From assembly GCA_963718995.1 (NCBI GenBank), contig CAVRAP010000020.1, forward strand, positions 496,001 through 560,000: a stretch of DNA of 64,000 nucleotides. Direction: 5' to 3'. Below the pieces are notes generated by a model, which did not search any database, was not told the origin of the DNA, and saw nothing but the letters and a program-made list of their open reading frames with translations. The translations under genes and the position numbers were made by a program. The number at the start of each line of letters is the position of its first letter. Positions within the stretch are counted from its first letter, which is position 1. Origin of the DNA: UBA4744 sp963718995. Its GTDB lineage: Bacteria > Actinomycetota > Acidimicrobiia > Spongiisociales > UBA4744. Below, piece by piece: positions 8,399-18,544 of the stretch.

Positions 8399-9595
8399 TT
8401 AGGAAACCAGAGGCACCGGCGGGGTTCGTCCGCTGGCAACAACGAGGGCGACCGCCCCGGCCAGTAAGAGCGCGGTCAGGGACATCGGAAGCTCATAGCC
8501 CCCGGTACTGTCGTGCAGTACTCCGACGGCTGCCGGTCCCACCGCACCCGCAAGGGACGCGAACGCCCATTGAGCACCCATCGTTCGACCGTACCCCGGT
8601 CCCGAAAACCACCGGCTCATCACCATCGCCCGCAGCGGCAGGACCGCGCCAAAGGACACACCGAAGATGATGAAGTGACCGGAGAGCTGCCAATCAGCTG
8701 AGCCGTCGATCATGAGTATCGAGGCCACGGCCATGAGCCCCATCACCGCAGCTTGCACGGTGGTCGGGCGGAATCGCTGGGCCAGGAAGGGAGCCACGGA
8801 CCGTCCGGGCAAGCTCAGCGCAGATGCCACTGCCGCCCAGACTGCTACACCTGCCACGGCGAAACCCGCTTCTTCGAATCGTGCCACCCGATGCGAGAGC
8901 ACTGCCTGCGCCCCGACCGAACTCAAGACCATCGCCGCCGTGAAGAGCACGAAACGTCGATCGCGCAGGACGGAACGAAGTGAAAACCCGATTGGGGTGG
9001 AGGCGACGACTTCCTTCGGCGGTTCCCGTCGCAAGAAGAATATGGCTGTTCCCCCTCCGGTCACCAGGAGGAGCGCACCGAGAGATCGAACGGCCACCCG
9101 CCACCCCAACAGGCTGATCAGGCGCTCGATCCCGGGCAGGAAGATGATGCCGGCCAGGCCGCCGATGAGCGTAAGCACCGCCAGGGCCTTCGCCCGTTGC
9201 TCCCTGGTACACCAGCGATCGATGGCCACGAAGGCCGGTTCGTAGAACGTCATCGCTCCGGCCGGACCAATCAAGGCCCACCAGGCGAGGAGCACCTGCC
9301 AGGGTTCGGTTGCAAAAGAGAACAGCGTCAATCCCCCTGCACCGAGCAGCGCTCCCAGACCAAAGATGGACCGAACTCCCCTGGCGTCGGCTCGCCGCCC
9401 GATCGGATAGGCGAGCGCTCCGCCCGCTACCAAACCGCCGCCGTACGCGACCGACAGAAGTCCGGTCGTGAACTCTCCGCCGGCGGCTCCGTCGGTGAGG
9501 AACACGGAGAACCCGTACAGCATGATCCCGAAAGCCACCATCACCGTCACGGAAAGCGACAGGATCGGTTTCCACGGAAAGGGCGGCGAGCTCAC
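8399..9595 (-). CDS. MFS transporter, monocarboxylate/oxalate-formate antiporter-like
   Basis: A 398-residue, 12-helix major facilitator with a GTG start at 9595. YGFSVFLTDGAAGGEFTTGLLSVAYGGGLVAGG in the first two helices, the motif A loop GRRADARGVR, and the signature of charged and Pro/Gly residues around GPAGAMTFYEPAFVAIDRW resemble the MCT/OFA branch, which moves small carboxylates. It lies between acetoacetyl-CoA synthetase and a DAO-type flavoprotein on the same strand, with 25 bases to the first and 34 to the second. The three may form one transcription unit for uptake and use of an organic or amino acid. The substrate is an inference only. Confidence 0.7.
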   Translation of the reverse strand: MSSPPFPWKPILSLSVTVMVAFGIMLYGFSVFLTDGAAGGEFTTGLLSVAYGGGLVAGGALAYPIGRRADARGVRSIFGLGALLGAGGLTLFSFATEPWQVLLAWWALIGPAGAMTFYEPAFVAIDRWCTREQRAKALAVLTLIGGLAGIIFLPGIERLISLLGWRVAVRSLGALLLVTGGGTAIFFLRREPPKEVVASTPIGFSLRSVLRDRRFVLFTAAMVLSSVGAQAVLSHRVARFEEAGFAVAGVAVWAAVASALSLPGRSVAPFLAQRFRPTTVQAAVMGLMAVASILMIDGSADWQLSGHFIIFGVSFGAVLPLRAMVMSRWFSGPGYGRTMGAQWAFASLAGAVGPAAVGVLHDSTGGYELPMSLTALLLAGAVALVVASGRTPPVPLVS

Positions 9596-9629
9596 GAACC
9601 GAGGCTAGACCGCGCCGAGGGGCGCCGAC

Positions 9630-10752
9630 TCATCGAAGCCGGGCCGGACCCAGATCTGCGGCCGTCACCCGGGCGGCGTCCAGCTCCTCCGGTAGATCGC
9701 CCGTGGACGATCAACCCTTCTGCGGCCCGCGAGACCGCCGGGGAGGTCATGATCCCGAAACCTCCCTGACCGGCCAGCCAGAAGAAGCCGTGAAGATCCG
9801 GATCCATCCCGACCACAGGACGGCGGTCGGCCACGAAAGACCGGAGTCCCGCCCAGGTCGATGAGACGTGCCGAATGCTCAGGTTCGTAGCCGCCTCAAT
9901 TCGCTCAATCGCCAGCGCAACGTCGATCTCTTCGGGCCGGGCGTCGTGTGGTTCCATCGGAGTCTCTTCTGCCAGGCTTCCCATGAGCTGCGTCGCTTCC
10001 GGCTTGAAATAGAAGTCCTCATCGATGTCGCAGACAACCGGCCAGGACCCCGGATCGATCCCGGACGGCGCAGCAAAGGTGAAAGCAGTCCTTCGCATCG
10101 GAGTCAACCCGATCGGTTGTGCTCCGGCCAAGGCAGCAACGTGATCGGCCCAGGCTCCCGCCGCGTTCACGACCACACCCGTCGCGATCCGACCGTCTTC
10201 AGTGGCCACCACCCAGTCGTGGCCCGACCGCTCGAGATCGATCACTCGCTTGCCCAAACGCACCACTCCCCCGGCGGCCCGCACGCCGTGCAGATAACCC
10301 TGCAGGAGAGCGTCAACATCCAGGCTCCCCGCCCCTGCTTCGTAGAGGCCCGCCTGGACATAGCCCTCCCGCAACACCGGGCACAGCGCTCGTGCCTCAT
10401 CGGGTCCAATCTGCCGCACTTGCGGAAAGTCCCGGCCGGAGTCAACGGCCTCGTGCAGGGAAGCGAGCTGGTCCTTCCGGGCGACCAACAGAAACGGGAG
10501 GGTCGCCAGGAGAGGCACATCGCAAAACCCTGACGGTGGTTGCTCGAAGAACGAGCGGCTCGCCATCGCCAGTTGGCGAACCACCCCGGTCTCGAAACTC
10601 TCGGTGAACAACGCGGCCGAGCGCCCGGTCGTGTGATACCCGGCTGAGGCTTCGCTTTCGAGGACAACCACCCTGCCGTGTCGGGCCAGGCGATAGGCAG
10701 TCGAAGCGCCGGCAATACCGGCCCCGATCACCACAAAATCGGCACGTTCCAT
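9630..10752 (-). CDS. FAD-dependent oxidoreductase of the glycine/D-amino acid oxidase (DAO) family, frame broken near C-terminus
   Basis: The N-terminus has the FAD-binding ADFVVIGAGIAGASTAYRLA (GxGxxG) followed by VVVLESEASAGYHTTGRSAALF, then VVNAAGAWADHVAALAG, RTAFTF and the C-terminal GFFWLAGQGGFGIMTSPAVSRAAEGLI, all typical of DAO-family amine oxidases such as sarcosine, glycine or D-arginine dehydrogenases. As printed, the frame continues to 9592 with a low-complexity Arg/Ser tail. Removing one base in the CCC run at 9700-9702 gives DLPEELDAARVTAADLGPARLR and a stop at 9630-9632, the usual family ending and a 373-residue protein. Substrate unknown; HTTGRSAALF resembles D-arginine dehydrogenase-like members. 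Confidence 0.75.
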
Positions 10753-10890
10753 ATCTTCATGCTGCCAGGTCGATGAGGCTGGTTCCACCTCGATCACGAA
10801 TCGGGAGACCGAACACCCGGATAGGCCATTCGGCCCCTAGACGACCAGATTCCGCAGCAGTACAAACGGGCCAGAGAAAGGGAGGGTCAC

Positions 10891-11496
10891 ATGAAGACCA
10901 TCGACTTCAAAAAGGAATACCGTGAGCTGTACTCGGCTCCCAAGGCCACACCGGTGATCGTCGACGTGCCTCCGCTGCAATATCTGATGGCCGACGGTTC
11001 GGGCAACCCGAACACCAGCCCACGCTTCCCCGAGATCATGGCCGGTTTCTACCCGGTTGCATACACCTTGCGATTTGCGATCAAGGCCGACGAGCAGGTC
11101 GCATATTCGGTGATGCCCCTGCAAGGCCTGTGGTGGCTCCCGGATGGAGATTTCGATTTCAGCGTGAAAGACCGATGGTTCTGGACCCTCATGATCATGC
11201 AGCCCGACTACGTCACAGAGGAGCGATTCGAAGCCGCCCGGGAAACCGCCAAGAAGAAGGAACCTCTGCCCATCTTCGATGAACTGCGCCTCGAGGTCTT
11301 CGACGAGGGTCCGGCCGCCCAGATCATGCACATCGGCCCCTACGCCGAAGAGGCCCCCACCATCGAGAAGCTCCATGCGTTCATCCACGAACAGGGGTAC
11401 TCGCTGCGGGGCAAGCACCACGAGATCTACGTCGGTGACCCGAATCGCTCCGCCCCGGAGAAGCTCAAGACCATCATCCGCCAACCGATCGAGTGA
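10891..11496 (+). CDS. GyrI-like small-molecule-binding domain protein
   Basis: A 201-residue protein starting after AAAGGGAGG. VIVDVPPLQYLMADGSGNPNT near the N-terminus and QIMHIGPYAEEAPTIEKLHAFIHEQGY in the second half are the hallmarks of the GyrI-like (SBM/AraC effector-binding) fold, in the longer form annotated as GyrI-like domain-containing protein. The YLMADGSG/WWLPDG aromatics line a ligand pocket in the family. It has no DNA-binding domain. Ligand and role unknown; it is monocistronic between convergent and divergent neighbours. Confidence 0.75.
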   Translation: MKTIDFKKEYRELYSAPKATPVIVDVPPLQYLMADGSGNPNTSPRFPEIMAGFYPVAYTLRFAIKADEQVAYSVMPLQGLWWLPDGDFDFSVKDRWFWTLMIMQPDYVTEERFEAARETAKKKEPLPIFDELRLEVFDEGPAAQIMHIGPYAEEAPTIEKLHAFIHEQGYSLRGKHHEIYVGDPNRSAPEKLKTIIRQPIE

Positions 11497-11555
11497 GCCA
11501 ACGCCGGTCGTCGGCGAGAGCCGTGCACGTGCATGCCGAACCGCCCGGCCGCCTG

Positions 11556-12833
11556 TCAAGATTCTCGGAGGGCGGCCTCACGTTCCAACAGGGTCGGATG
11601 CGAATAGTGGAACCCGCTGTAGAGAGGGTGCGGAGTCAGGTTGTTCAGGTTCTTCTCGTTCAGCTTCCGCAGCGCGTCGATCATCGGGCCGGGGCCACCC
11701 ATGACCTCAGACGCGAACGCATCCGCCTGGTACTCGAATCGGCGCGACATCCAATGAATGATGGGATCCAGCCAGAACGTCAGCGTTCCGGAGAGCAAGG
11801 CGAAAACCATCAGCACCGGCGCAACGCCCGGGCCGGTGAAGTCGGAAGTAACGGCCGACGACGAGAACCGAAAGGCTTCCACAAAGACCGGTTGCATCGC
11901 CAGCCAGGCAATCGTCAAGAGACCGACCAATCCACCAATCGCCGAGCCCAGGATCATCTTGGGAAGGTGCTTCCGCCTGTAGTGCCCGATTTCATGGGCC
12001 AGCACCGCCTCCATTTCCGTCTCTTCCATCTGCGTGATGAGCGTGTCAAAAAGCACGATCTTCCGAAAGCGCCCGATGCCTGTGAAGAATGCATTTGAGT
12101 GGCTCGAACGCCTGCTGCCGTCCATCACCTGAATGCTCTGAGCTACGAAACGGGTCTTCTTCGCCATCGCCATGAGGCGTTCCTGGAGACTTCCTTCTGG
12201 CAAGGGGCTCAGTTTGTTGAACAGCGGCAAGATGAGCAGGGGCGCCAGCACCATCACGAGAAGCTGAAAACCCATCATCGTTCCCCACACCCATACCCAC
12301 CACGAGGCACCCGCCCACTCCACAATTCGGAGAGTCAACACCAGCAGGGGATACCCAATCCCGATTGCCAGAAGCAATCGCTTCCCGAGGTCGAGCCACC
12401 AGGTCTTCTGGGTGCCGGTGTTGAACCCAAACCGTTCTTCCAGTCTGAATTGGGCGATCCATGCGAGCGGCAGACTGGACAGTCCAATCGCCAATGCTAT
12501 GGAGAACAGAAAAAGCGCCATCGCCCATGAAGTCGAGCCGACCTCACGAATCGTGAACTCGAATGCCCACGGCAAGAGCCCGCTGAACAGGACCGCCAGC
12601 AAAGCGATGGCGGAGTAGGCCTCGGCGAACTGATTGAATCGGTTCTTGGCAAGGGTGTAGGAAACTGATCGCGCATACGTCGGCTCATCCACGACACCAA
12701 CGAACGCCTGCGGTATCTCGTTTGCGTGCGCCTGCACGTACCCGCGGTTGAGGTGCGACAACCACAACGACGCCACCCAGCGGGCCACGACCAGTCCGGC
12801 TGCCGTCCAAGCGATGACACTGGTGAGTTCCAT
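11556..12833 (-). CDS. M48 family (Ste24/CAAX-type) membrane metalloprotease
   Basis: A 425-residue zinc protease of the Ste24 type. It has about six transmembrane segments, an N-terminal Ste24-specific region (FGFNTGTQKTWWLDLGKRLL), the zinc motif HEIGH in VLAHEIGHYRRKH, and the third ligand region EYQADAFASEVMGG. In eukaryotes Ste24 trims prenylated proteins; bacterial members are linked to membrane protein quality control. The ATG at 12833 follows GGGGAAAGGCG. It diverges from acetyl-CoA synthetase. Confidence 0.85.
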   Translation of the reverse strand: MELTSVIAWTAAGLVVARWVASLWLSHLNRGYVQAHANEIPQAFVGVVDEPTYARSVSYTLAKNRFNQFAEAYSAIALLAVLFSGLLPWAFEFTIREVGSTSWAMALFLFSIALAIGLSSLPLAWIAQFRLEERFGFNTGTQKTWWLDLGKRLLLAIGIGYPLLVLTLRIVEWAGASWWVWVWGTMMGFQLLVMVLAPLLILPLFNKLSPLPEGSLQERLMAMAKKTRFVAQSIQVMDGSRRSSHSNAFFTGIGRFRKIVLFDTLITQMEETEMEAVLAHEIGHYRRKHLPKMILGSAIGGLVGLLTIAWLAMQPVFVEAFRFSSSAVTSDFTGPGVAPVLMVFALLSGTLTFWLDPIIHWMSRRFEYQADAFASEVMGGPGPMIDALRKLNEKNLNNLTPHPLYSGFHYSHPTLLEREAALRES

Positions 12834-12979
12834 CGCCTTTCCCCGTCTCTAGCGAGTCACGGCCGGGACTGAGCACCAACCATTCCACTTCCGGCAACAC
12901 TACGTCTCCGCCGTGCCTTCCCGACACCAAGCCTCCTGTTCTCGTAGCATGCCGGATCACGTTGACAAGGGAGCCGCCG

Positions 12980-14936
12980 GTGTCGGACGACAAGAGACCA
13001 GCCATCGCCAACCTCTCCAGCGAGGACCGCACCTTCCCACCACCTGCCGCTTTTGCGGCTGCCGCCAACGCGCAAGCATCGGTGTACGACGAAGCCACAG
13101 CCGACTGGCTCGGGTTCTGGGAAAAGCAGGCGAAGGAGCGGATCACCTGGTTCAACGAACCGACGGTGGTCCTCGACGACTCCCAGGCTCCATTCTTCAA
13201 GTGGTTCAGCGACGGCACCCTCAACGTCTCGTACAACTGTCTCGATCGCCATCTCGACACCATCGGCGACAAGGTGGCTTACCACTGGATCGGGGAACCG
13301 GGCGACACGAGAACCTTCACCTACCGGGAGCTCTACGAGGAGGTCACCAGGTTCGCCAATGCTCTGTCCGAACTCGGGGTCGAGCGCGGCGACCGGGTCG
13401 CTATCTACCTCGGCATGATCCCCGAGCTTCCCATCGCCATGCTGGCCTGCGCCCGGATCGGCGCGCCGCATTCGGTGGTGTTCGGTGGGTTCTCGGCCGA
13501 CGCTCTGGCGAGCCGCATCAACGACGCCGAAGCCAAGGTGGTCATCACCCAGGATGGCGCCTGGCGGCGCGGCGAGGTGGTCCCGCTCAAGGCGAACGCC
13601 GACGTTGCTCTGGTGCGCTGCCCGACGATCGAGCACTCCATTGTGGTCCGCCGGGCCCGCAACGATGTATCGATGACCGAAGGCCGTGACCTCTGGTACG
13701 ACGAGATCATCAAGGGGCAACCCACCGAATTCGAACCCGCCGTGATGCACGCCGAGGACATGCTCTACATCCTCTACACCTCGGGTACCACCGGAAAACC
13801 CAAAGGCATCGTCCACACCCAGGGCGGGTACCTGACCGGGGTGACCACCACCCACGACTACGTCTTCGATCTCAAACCCGACGACGTGTACTGGTGTGCC
13901 GCCGATATCGGTTGGGTGACCGGGCACAGCTACATCGTCTACGGACCGCTCGCCAACGGGGCCACCGGCGTCATGTACGAGGGGGCCCCCAACTTCCCGG
14001 ACAACGACCGCTTGTGGCAGATCATCGAGGAGTACCGGGTCACGATCTTCTACACCGCTCCGACCGCCATCCGGGCGTTCATGAAATGGGGCGATCATTA
14101 CCCGGCCGCCCACGATCTCTCGTCGCTGCGCCTGTTGGGAACGGTCGGTGAGCCGATCAACCCCGAAGCCTGGATGTGGTACCAGGAACACATCGGCGGC
14201 AGAACGTTGCCCGATCGTCGACACCTGGTGGCAGACCGAAACCGGGGCGATCATGATTGCTCCCCTGCCCGGGGTCGTCGCCACCAAACCGGGATCAGCG
14301 ACCTTGCCCTTCCCGGGCATCGAAGCCGACGTCATCGACGACGAGGGCAACTCGGTTCCGCTCGGTGGAGGTGGGTTCCTCGTGCTCAAACGCCCGTGGC
14401 CGTCGATGTTGCGGACGATCTACGGGGACCCGGACCGCTACGTGCAGACCTACTGGTCCAGAATGCCGGGCGCCTACTTCGCCGGCGACGGATGCAAGCG
14501 GGACGAAGACGGCTACTACTGGCTCCTCGGACGGGTCGACGACGTGATGCTGATCGCCGGACACAACATCTCAACCACGGAGGTCGAATCGGCCCTGGTG
14601 TCCCACCGCGCCGTCGCTGAAGCGGCAGTGGTCGGCCGCAAGGACGAGCTGACCGGACAGGCCATCGCTGCCTTCGTCACGTTGCGAGCCGGCGAGGTGG
14701 GTGACGACAAGCTCCTCCACGAGTTGCGCGACCACGTGGCGAACACGATCGGACCGATCGCCAAGCCCCAGAGCATCGTCTTCACCGACGATCTGCCCAA
14801 GACCCGCTCCGGCAAGATCATGCGACGCCTGCTCCGGGACATCTCCGAAGAGCGTCACCTGGGCGACGTAACGACACTCGCCAACGAGTCGGTGGTCAGA
14901 GACATTGCCGAGAAATCCAAAGGATTGTCGGCCTGA
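12980..14936 (+). CDS. acs: Acetyl-CoA synthetase (AMP-forming), one apparent frameshift
   Basis: The enzyme activates acetate (or a short acid) to the acyl-CoA through an acyl-adenylate. Motifs in the first frame: WFNEPTVVLDD, LNVSYNCLDRH, GAPHSVVFGGFSADAL, YILYTSGTTGKPKG and ADIGWVTGHSYIVYGPL. After HIGG the coding sequence moves to the next frame near 14199-14203 and continues RCPIVDTWWQTETGAIMI, GDGCKRDEDGYYWLLGRVDDVM, NISTTEVESAL and KTRSGKIMRRLLR, with the acetylatable lysine in the last. Dropping one base gives HIGGERCPIVDTWWQ and 651 residues, the standard Acs length. The GTG at 12980 is preferred over a TTG at 12962 because AGGGAG lies at the right distance upstream. Confidence 0.88.
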
Positions 14937-15005
14937 TCGAAGGCACACTGCTGCCCAGGTTTCTTCGGCGGGTAACGTGTGGGCCGAGCGGAAGGAGGGC
15001 AGCGT

Positions 15006-15718
15006 ATGAATAGGCGAATTTTGGTGACGCTCGTCCTTCTGGCCGTGGTCGCCTCAGCCTGTAGCTCCACAGACGCCACCACGACGACCGCACCTCCGAC
15101 CGCCGTGCAGTTGCTCGAGGCGTCGCCGCCACCATGGGATCGGTGGAAACCGTGCAATTCAGCATCCAGCGAGGCGGAGAACCCGTCTACATCGATACGC
15201 AAGGTTTTCTCGAATTCGTCAGTGCCACCGGACGGTACGCGGCGCCTGGAGCTGCCGAAGCGCTGGTGACGGTCAGCGCCCTGGGTCTGTCGACCGAGGT
15301 CGGGGCGGTCGTCATCGAGGGTGACACCTGGCTCACCAACCCGATCACCGGACTGTGGGAGCCCACCCCTCCTGGGTATACCTTCGACCCGGCGACCCTC
15401 TTCGATCCGGAGGTTGGCTTCCGGGCCATGTTGGCGGAGGGTATTCCCAGCGTTGAAGACATCGGCGACGAGCTCGTCGAAGAAGTGACGCTCCGTCACG
15501 TCCGGTTCACCGCCTCAGGGGCACGCGTCGAAGTGATCACCGCCGGGATGGTGCGGGGCGAAGACGTGATGATCGACGCCTGGATCGAACCTTCCTCCGG
15601 CGAACTCCGACGAGCAACGTTCGCAACCACCATCGGTGCGCTCCCGACCGAGTGGGACCTGACCTTCTTCGACTACGGCGGCGACATCAGCATCACTCCG
15701 CCGGATCTCGAAGGATGA
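15006..15718 (+). CDS. LprG/LppX-family lipoprotein, frame broken near residue 38
   Basis: The start ATG at 15006 follows AAGGAGGGCAGCGT. A lipoprotein signal with lipobox VASAC is followed by a Ser/Thr-rich linker. The mature domain, read in another frame from about 15122, has the LppX_LprAFG pattern: SVETVQFSIQRGGEPVYIDTQG, GVVIEGDTWLTNPITGLW-like strands and a long beta-rich body. In mycobacteria LprG carries triacylated lipids through a hydrophobic cavity to the cell envelope. One missing base near 15119-15125 would join the halves into about 237 residues. Its stop overlaps the start of the next gene, a large MFS transporter, by ATGA. That order matches mycobacterial lprG-Rv1410c (P55). 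Confidence 0.75.
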
Positions 15719-17232
15719 GCCGGAAGGCCTCCCCCAACCTCGTTCTAGCGGTGGTCGGGTTCGGGGTCTTCATCGCTGCCGACGACCTGACCGTCGTGGC
15801 CACCATGCTCCGCCCCATCATCGGGGACCTGGGCATCGTCCTCCCGGACGGCCTCAACCAGATGGCGTGGATCGTCAATGCCTATCTCATCGCCTACGTC
15901 GCCGTTATGCCGTTTATGGGTAGGCTCAGCGACGTGTGGGGCAGACGCCGCACCTACATCGCTGCATTGGTTCTCTTCCTGGCCGGGTCGATCGTTGTGC
16001 CGCTGGCACCCAACTACGGGGTCTTCCTGCTGGGACGCGTCCTCACCGCGATGGGAGGCGGTGCGCTGGTACCGATCGGATTAGCCATTGTGGCCGACGT
16101 TTTCTCTGAGAACCGCCGCGCCCGGGCTCTCGGGACTCTGGGGGCGATCGACACGCTCGGGTGGGTGTGGGGTCCCCTCTACGGCGCCATGCTGGTGCGG
16201 TTCCTCTCGTGGCGCTGGCAGTTCTACCTCAACATCCCTCTGGCCATCGTTGGCATCGTGGCCGCCTGGTACGTCCTCGAGCAGGTCGGGAAGCCAACCC
16301 GCACCCGGATCGACTGGGTCGGGGCTGGAACCCTGTCCGTCGGCCTTATCGCCTTGAACGTCGCTCTCCTAGAGTCTGCTCAGATCCAGAGCGTTACGGG
16401 CCTGGAGGAGCTGACCGGCTCCGCGCGGGGTCCGATGTGGTGGCTCCTGGGGGTGGCCGCCGTCGCCCTCGCTGCTTTCGTTGCCCATCAGGCCAGGACC
16501 GACGACCCCCTGGTACCCCTGCGGCTCTTCCGGGGCCGCAACCTCACCACGGCCATCATCGTCAACTTCCTGGTTGGCGCCACCCTGGTGATCGTGATGG
16601 TCGACGTGCCTTTGTTCGTCAACGTGGTCGAATCGGGTGTCGAGCGAGCAGCGGTGATCGCCGGTTGGGTCCTCAGTGCGCTGACCGCAGCCATGGCCGT
16701 TGCTTCGTATGCGGGTGGGCGGATGACCGAACGATGGTCGTACCGCCCACCGATTCTCTTCGGGTTGATGGCCGTGTTGGCCGGTTTCCTGCTCCTGGGC
16801 ACCGGCTGGAAGCCTGAGACTCCCTACCTGCAGATGGCCTGGCAACTGGCCATCCTGGGCATGGGATTCGGACTGGTCTTCGCCCCGGTCACCGCGGCGG
16901 TAGTGGATTCGGCGCAGCCTGACGAGCGGGGCGTCGCGGCCAGCCTGGTGATGGTGCTGCGCCTCATGGGATTGAGCGTGGGCTTGTCTGGGCTCACCGC
17001 GTGGGGCATCTACCGATACGGGGTCCTCCGGAAAACCATCGTTCTCCCGCCGTTGGGAGATCCCACCTACCAGGACGCCCTTCGCCGGGCTCAAGAGGAA
17101 CTGACAACATCGGCGCTGGCGGAGACCTTCCTGGCCGCTGCCGTCATCATCGCGGTGGGCATCATCGTGGCCCTCTTCATGACAAAAGCGATCCCTGCAA
17201 CGGAGCGTGCTCAGTCGGATTCGTCCGGATAG
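15715..17232 (+). CDS. Large MFS transporter, P55 (Rv1410c)-like partner of LprG
   Basis: A 505-residue major facilitator with about 14 hydrophobic segments, DHA2 size class. The first helix has AADDLTVVATMLRPI, then the motif A loop GRLSDVWGRRRTYI, GRVLTAMGGGALVP (motif C-like region) and FYLNIPLAI. Its start overlaps the stop of the LprG-like lipoprotein gene by ATGA. Mycobacterial Rv1410c works with LprG to move triacylglycerol and lipoglycans across the inner membrane, and the conserved order suggests the same job. It ends 22 bases inside the opposing NDH-2-like gene. Drug export is an alternative, but the partner gene favours lipid transport. Confidence 0.78.
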   Translation: MSRKASPNLVLAVVGFGVFIAADDLTVVATMLRPIIGDLGIVLPDGLNQMAWIVNAYLIAYVAVMPFMGRLSDVWGRRRTYIAALVLFLAGSIVVPLAPNYGVFLLGRVLTAMGGGALVPIGLAIVADVFSENRRARALGTLGAIDTLGWVWGPLYGAMLVRFLSWRWQFYLNIPLAIVGIVAAWYVLEQVGKPTRTRIDWVGAGTLSVGLIALNVALLESAQIQSVTGLEELTGSARGPMWWLLGVAAVALAAFVAHQARTDDPLVPLRLFRGRNLTTAIIVNFLVGATLVIVMVDVPLFVNVVESGVERAAVIAGWVLSALTAAMAVASYAGGRMTERWSYRPPILFGLMAVLAGFLLLGTGWKPETPYLQMAWQLAILGMGFGLVFAPVTAAVVDSAQPDERGVAASLVMVLRLMGLSVGLSGLTAWGIYRYGVLRKTIVLPPLGDPTYQDALRRAQEELTTSALAETFLAAAVIIAVGIIVALFMTKAIPATERAQSDSSG

Positions 17233-18467
17233 AGGATCAGGCGAGCGCTGCGGCTGTAGGTGAGGTAGGAACGGGCCCACTCGAACAGGACTACCGCTCG
17301 ATTCCGAAAGCCGATCAGGAAGAGGATATGGACGAACAGCCAGGCCAGCCAGGCCGGCAACCCCCACAACCGGATTCCCTTGATCACCGCTATCGCAGAA
17401 CTGCGACCCAGGGTGGCCATCGTCCCCCTGTCGACGTACCGGAATTGGCGGGTCGGCTCACCCCGGACCGTCCTGGTGATCGAGTCGGCTGCATGCTTAC
17501 CCATCTGGATGGCGGCGGGTGCAATCCCGGGCAGTTGCGTTCCGTCCTGGACGACGTGAGCCAGGTCGCCCACCACGAACACTTCCCGATGACCGGGCAC
17601 GGTCAGGTCGGGTTCGACCAGCACCCGACCTCCCCGGTCCAGGTCCGCCTGGAGGGTGGTGCCCAAACCGGAGGCAGCCACGCCTGCGGCCCAGAGAATC
17701 GTCCGGCAGGGGATGCGTTCGTTGCCCAGGTTGACGCCGCCAGCGTTGATATCGGTGACCGGCACCCCCGTGCGGATCTCCACCCCCAACCGTTCTAGTT
17801 GCCGATGTGCCCTGGCCGACAAACGCGGCGGATATCCGGACAGGATCCGCTCCCCCGCTTCGATCAGGATCACCCGGGCATCGCCTGGATTGAATGTTCG
17901 GAACTCATCCGTAAGGGTGTGCCGTGACAACTCGGCGAGAGCTCCGGCCAGTTCAGCGCCGGTCGGCCCACCGCCGATGACCGCAAAAGTGAGCAAACTG
18001 CTTTGCTCGTCGGCCTCCCCGACGACTTCGGCCTGCTCGAAAGCAGACAACACGCGGCGACGGATCTCCAGGGCATCCTCGATGCTTTTCAACCCGGGAG
18101 CGTGGGTCGCCCAGGTTTCGTGACCGAAGTAGGAATCCGTTGCTCCGGTCGCCACGATCAGATAGTCATAAGCCACCCGTTGGCCGTCGGCCAGCACGAC
18201 TCGCCGCTCGTCGAGATCAACCGAAACCACCTCGGCGAGCTGCACGCTGGTGTTCCGTTGTTTGCGGAGGATCCTGCGAATCGGCTCCCCGATGTCGATA
18301 GCACTCAACCCGGCGGTGGCCACTTGATAGAGGAGAGGTTGGAAAACGTGGTGGTTGCGGCGATCTATCAGGGTGACGGATACCGGTGCCGAACGGAGGG
18401 CCTTGGCCGCATACAGCCCGCTAAAACCTCCGCCGATGATGACGACTCTCGGGATCTGTCCATGCAT
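17211..18467 (-). CDS. ndh: NAD(P)H dehydrogenase, type II (NDH-2)-like flavoprotein
   Basis: A 418-residue two-dinucleotide-domain flavoprotein. It has RVVIIGGGFSGLYAAKAL (FAD), HHVFQPLLYQVATAGLS (the NDH-2 signature), DYLIVATGATDSYFGH, FAVIGGGPTGAELAGAL (NADH), and VFVVGDLAHV with QMGKHAA. The C-terminal segment WLAWLFVHILFLIGFRNR is the membrane-associated region typical of NDH-2. The family oxidises NADH and reduces quinone without pumping protons. The ATG at 18467 is adopted; the frame extends to 18596 without a good ribosome binding site. It overlaps the convergent MFS gene by 22 bases. Confidence 0.85.
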   Translation of the reverse strand: MHGQIPRVVIIGGGFSGLYAAKALRSAPVSVTLIDRRNHHVFQPLLYQVATAGLSAIDIGEPIRRILRKQRNTSVQLAEVVSVDLDERRVVLADGQRVAYDYLIVATGATDSYFGHETWATHAPGLKSIEDALEIRRRVLSAFEQAEVVGEADEQSSLLTFAVIGGGPTGAELAGALAELSRHTLTDEFRTFNPGDARVILIEAGERILSGYPPRLSARAHRQLERLGVEIRTGVPVTDINAGGVNLGNERIPCRTILWAAGVAASGLGTTLQADLDRGGRVLVEPDLTVPGHREVFVVGDLAHVVQDGTQLPGIAPAAIQMGKHAADSITRTVRGEPTRQFRYVDRGTMATLGRSSAIAVIKGIRLWGLPAWLAWLFVHILFLIGFRNRAVVLFEWARSYLTYSRSARLILYPDESD

Positions 18468-18544
18468 GTCCCGCGAATCTACCGGCAGCAGGTTCTTACC
18501 GGCCCCGCTCTTCCGGGTCGCCCTCGCCTCCGGAACCGCTGGAC

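Noticed and set aside
12857..14389. A 510-codon open frame on the minus strand opposite acs
   Set aside because: It lies wholly opposite a clear acetyl-CoA synthetase, has Gly/Val/Asp-rich low-complexity composition and no recognisable motif; it is a GC-rich shadow frame.
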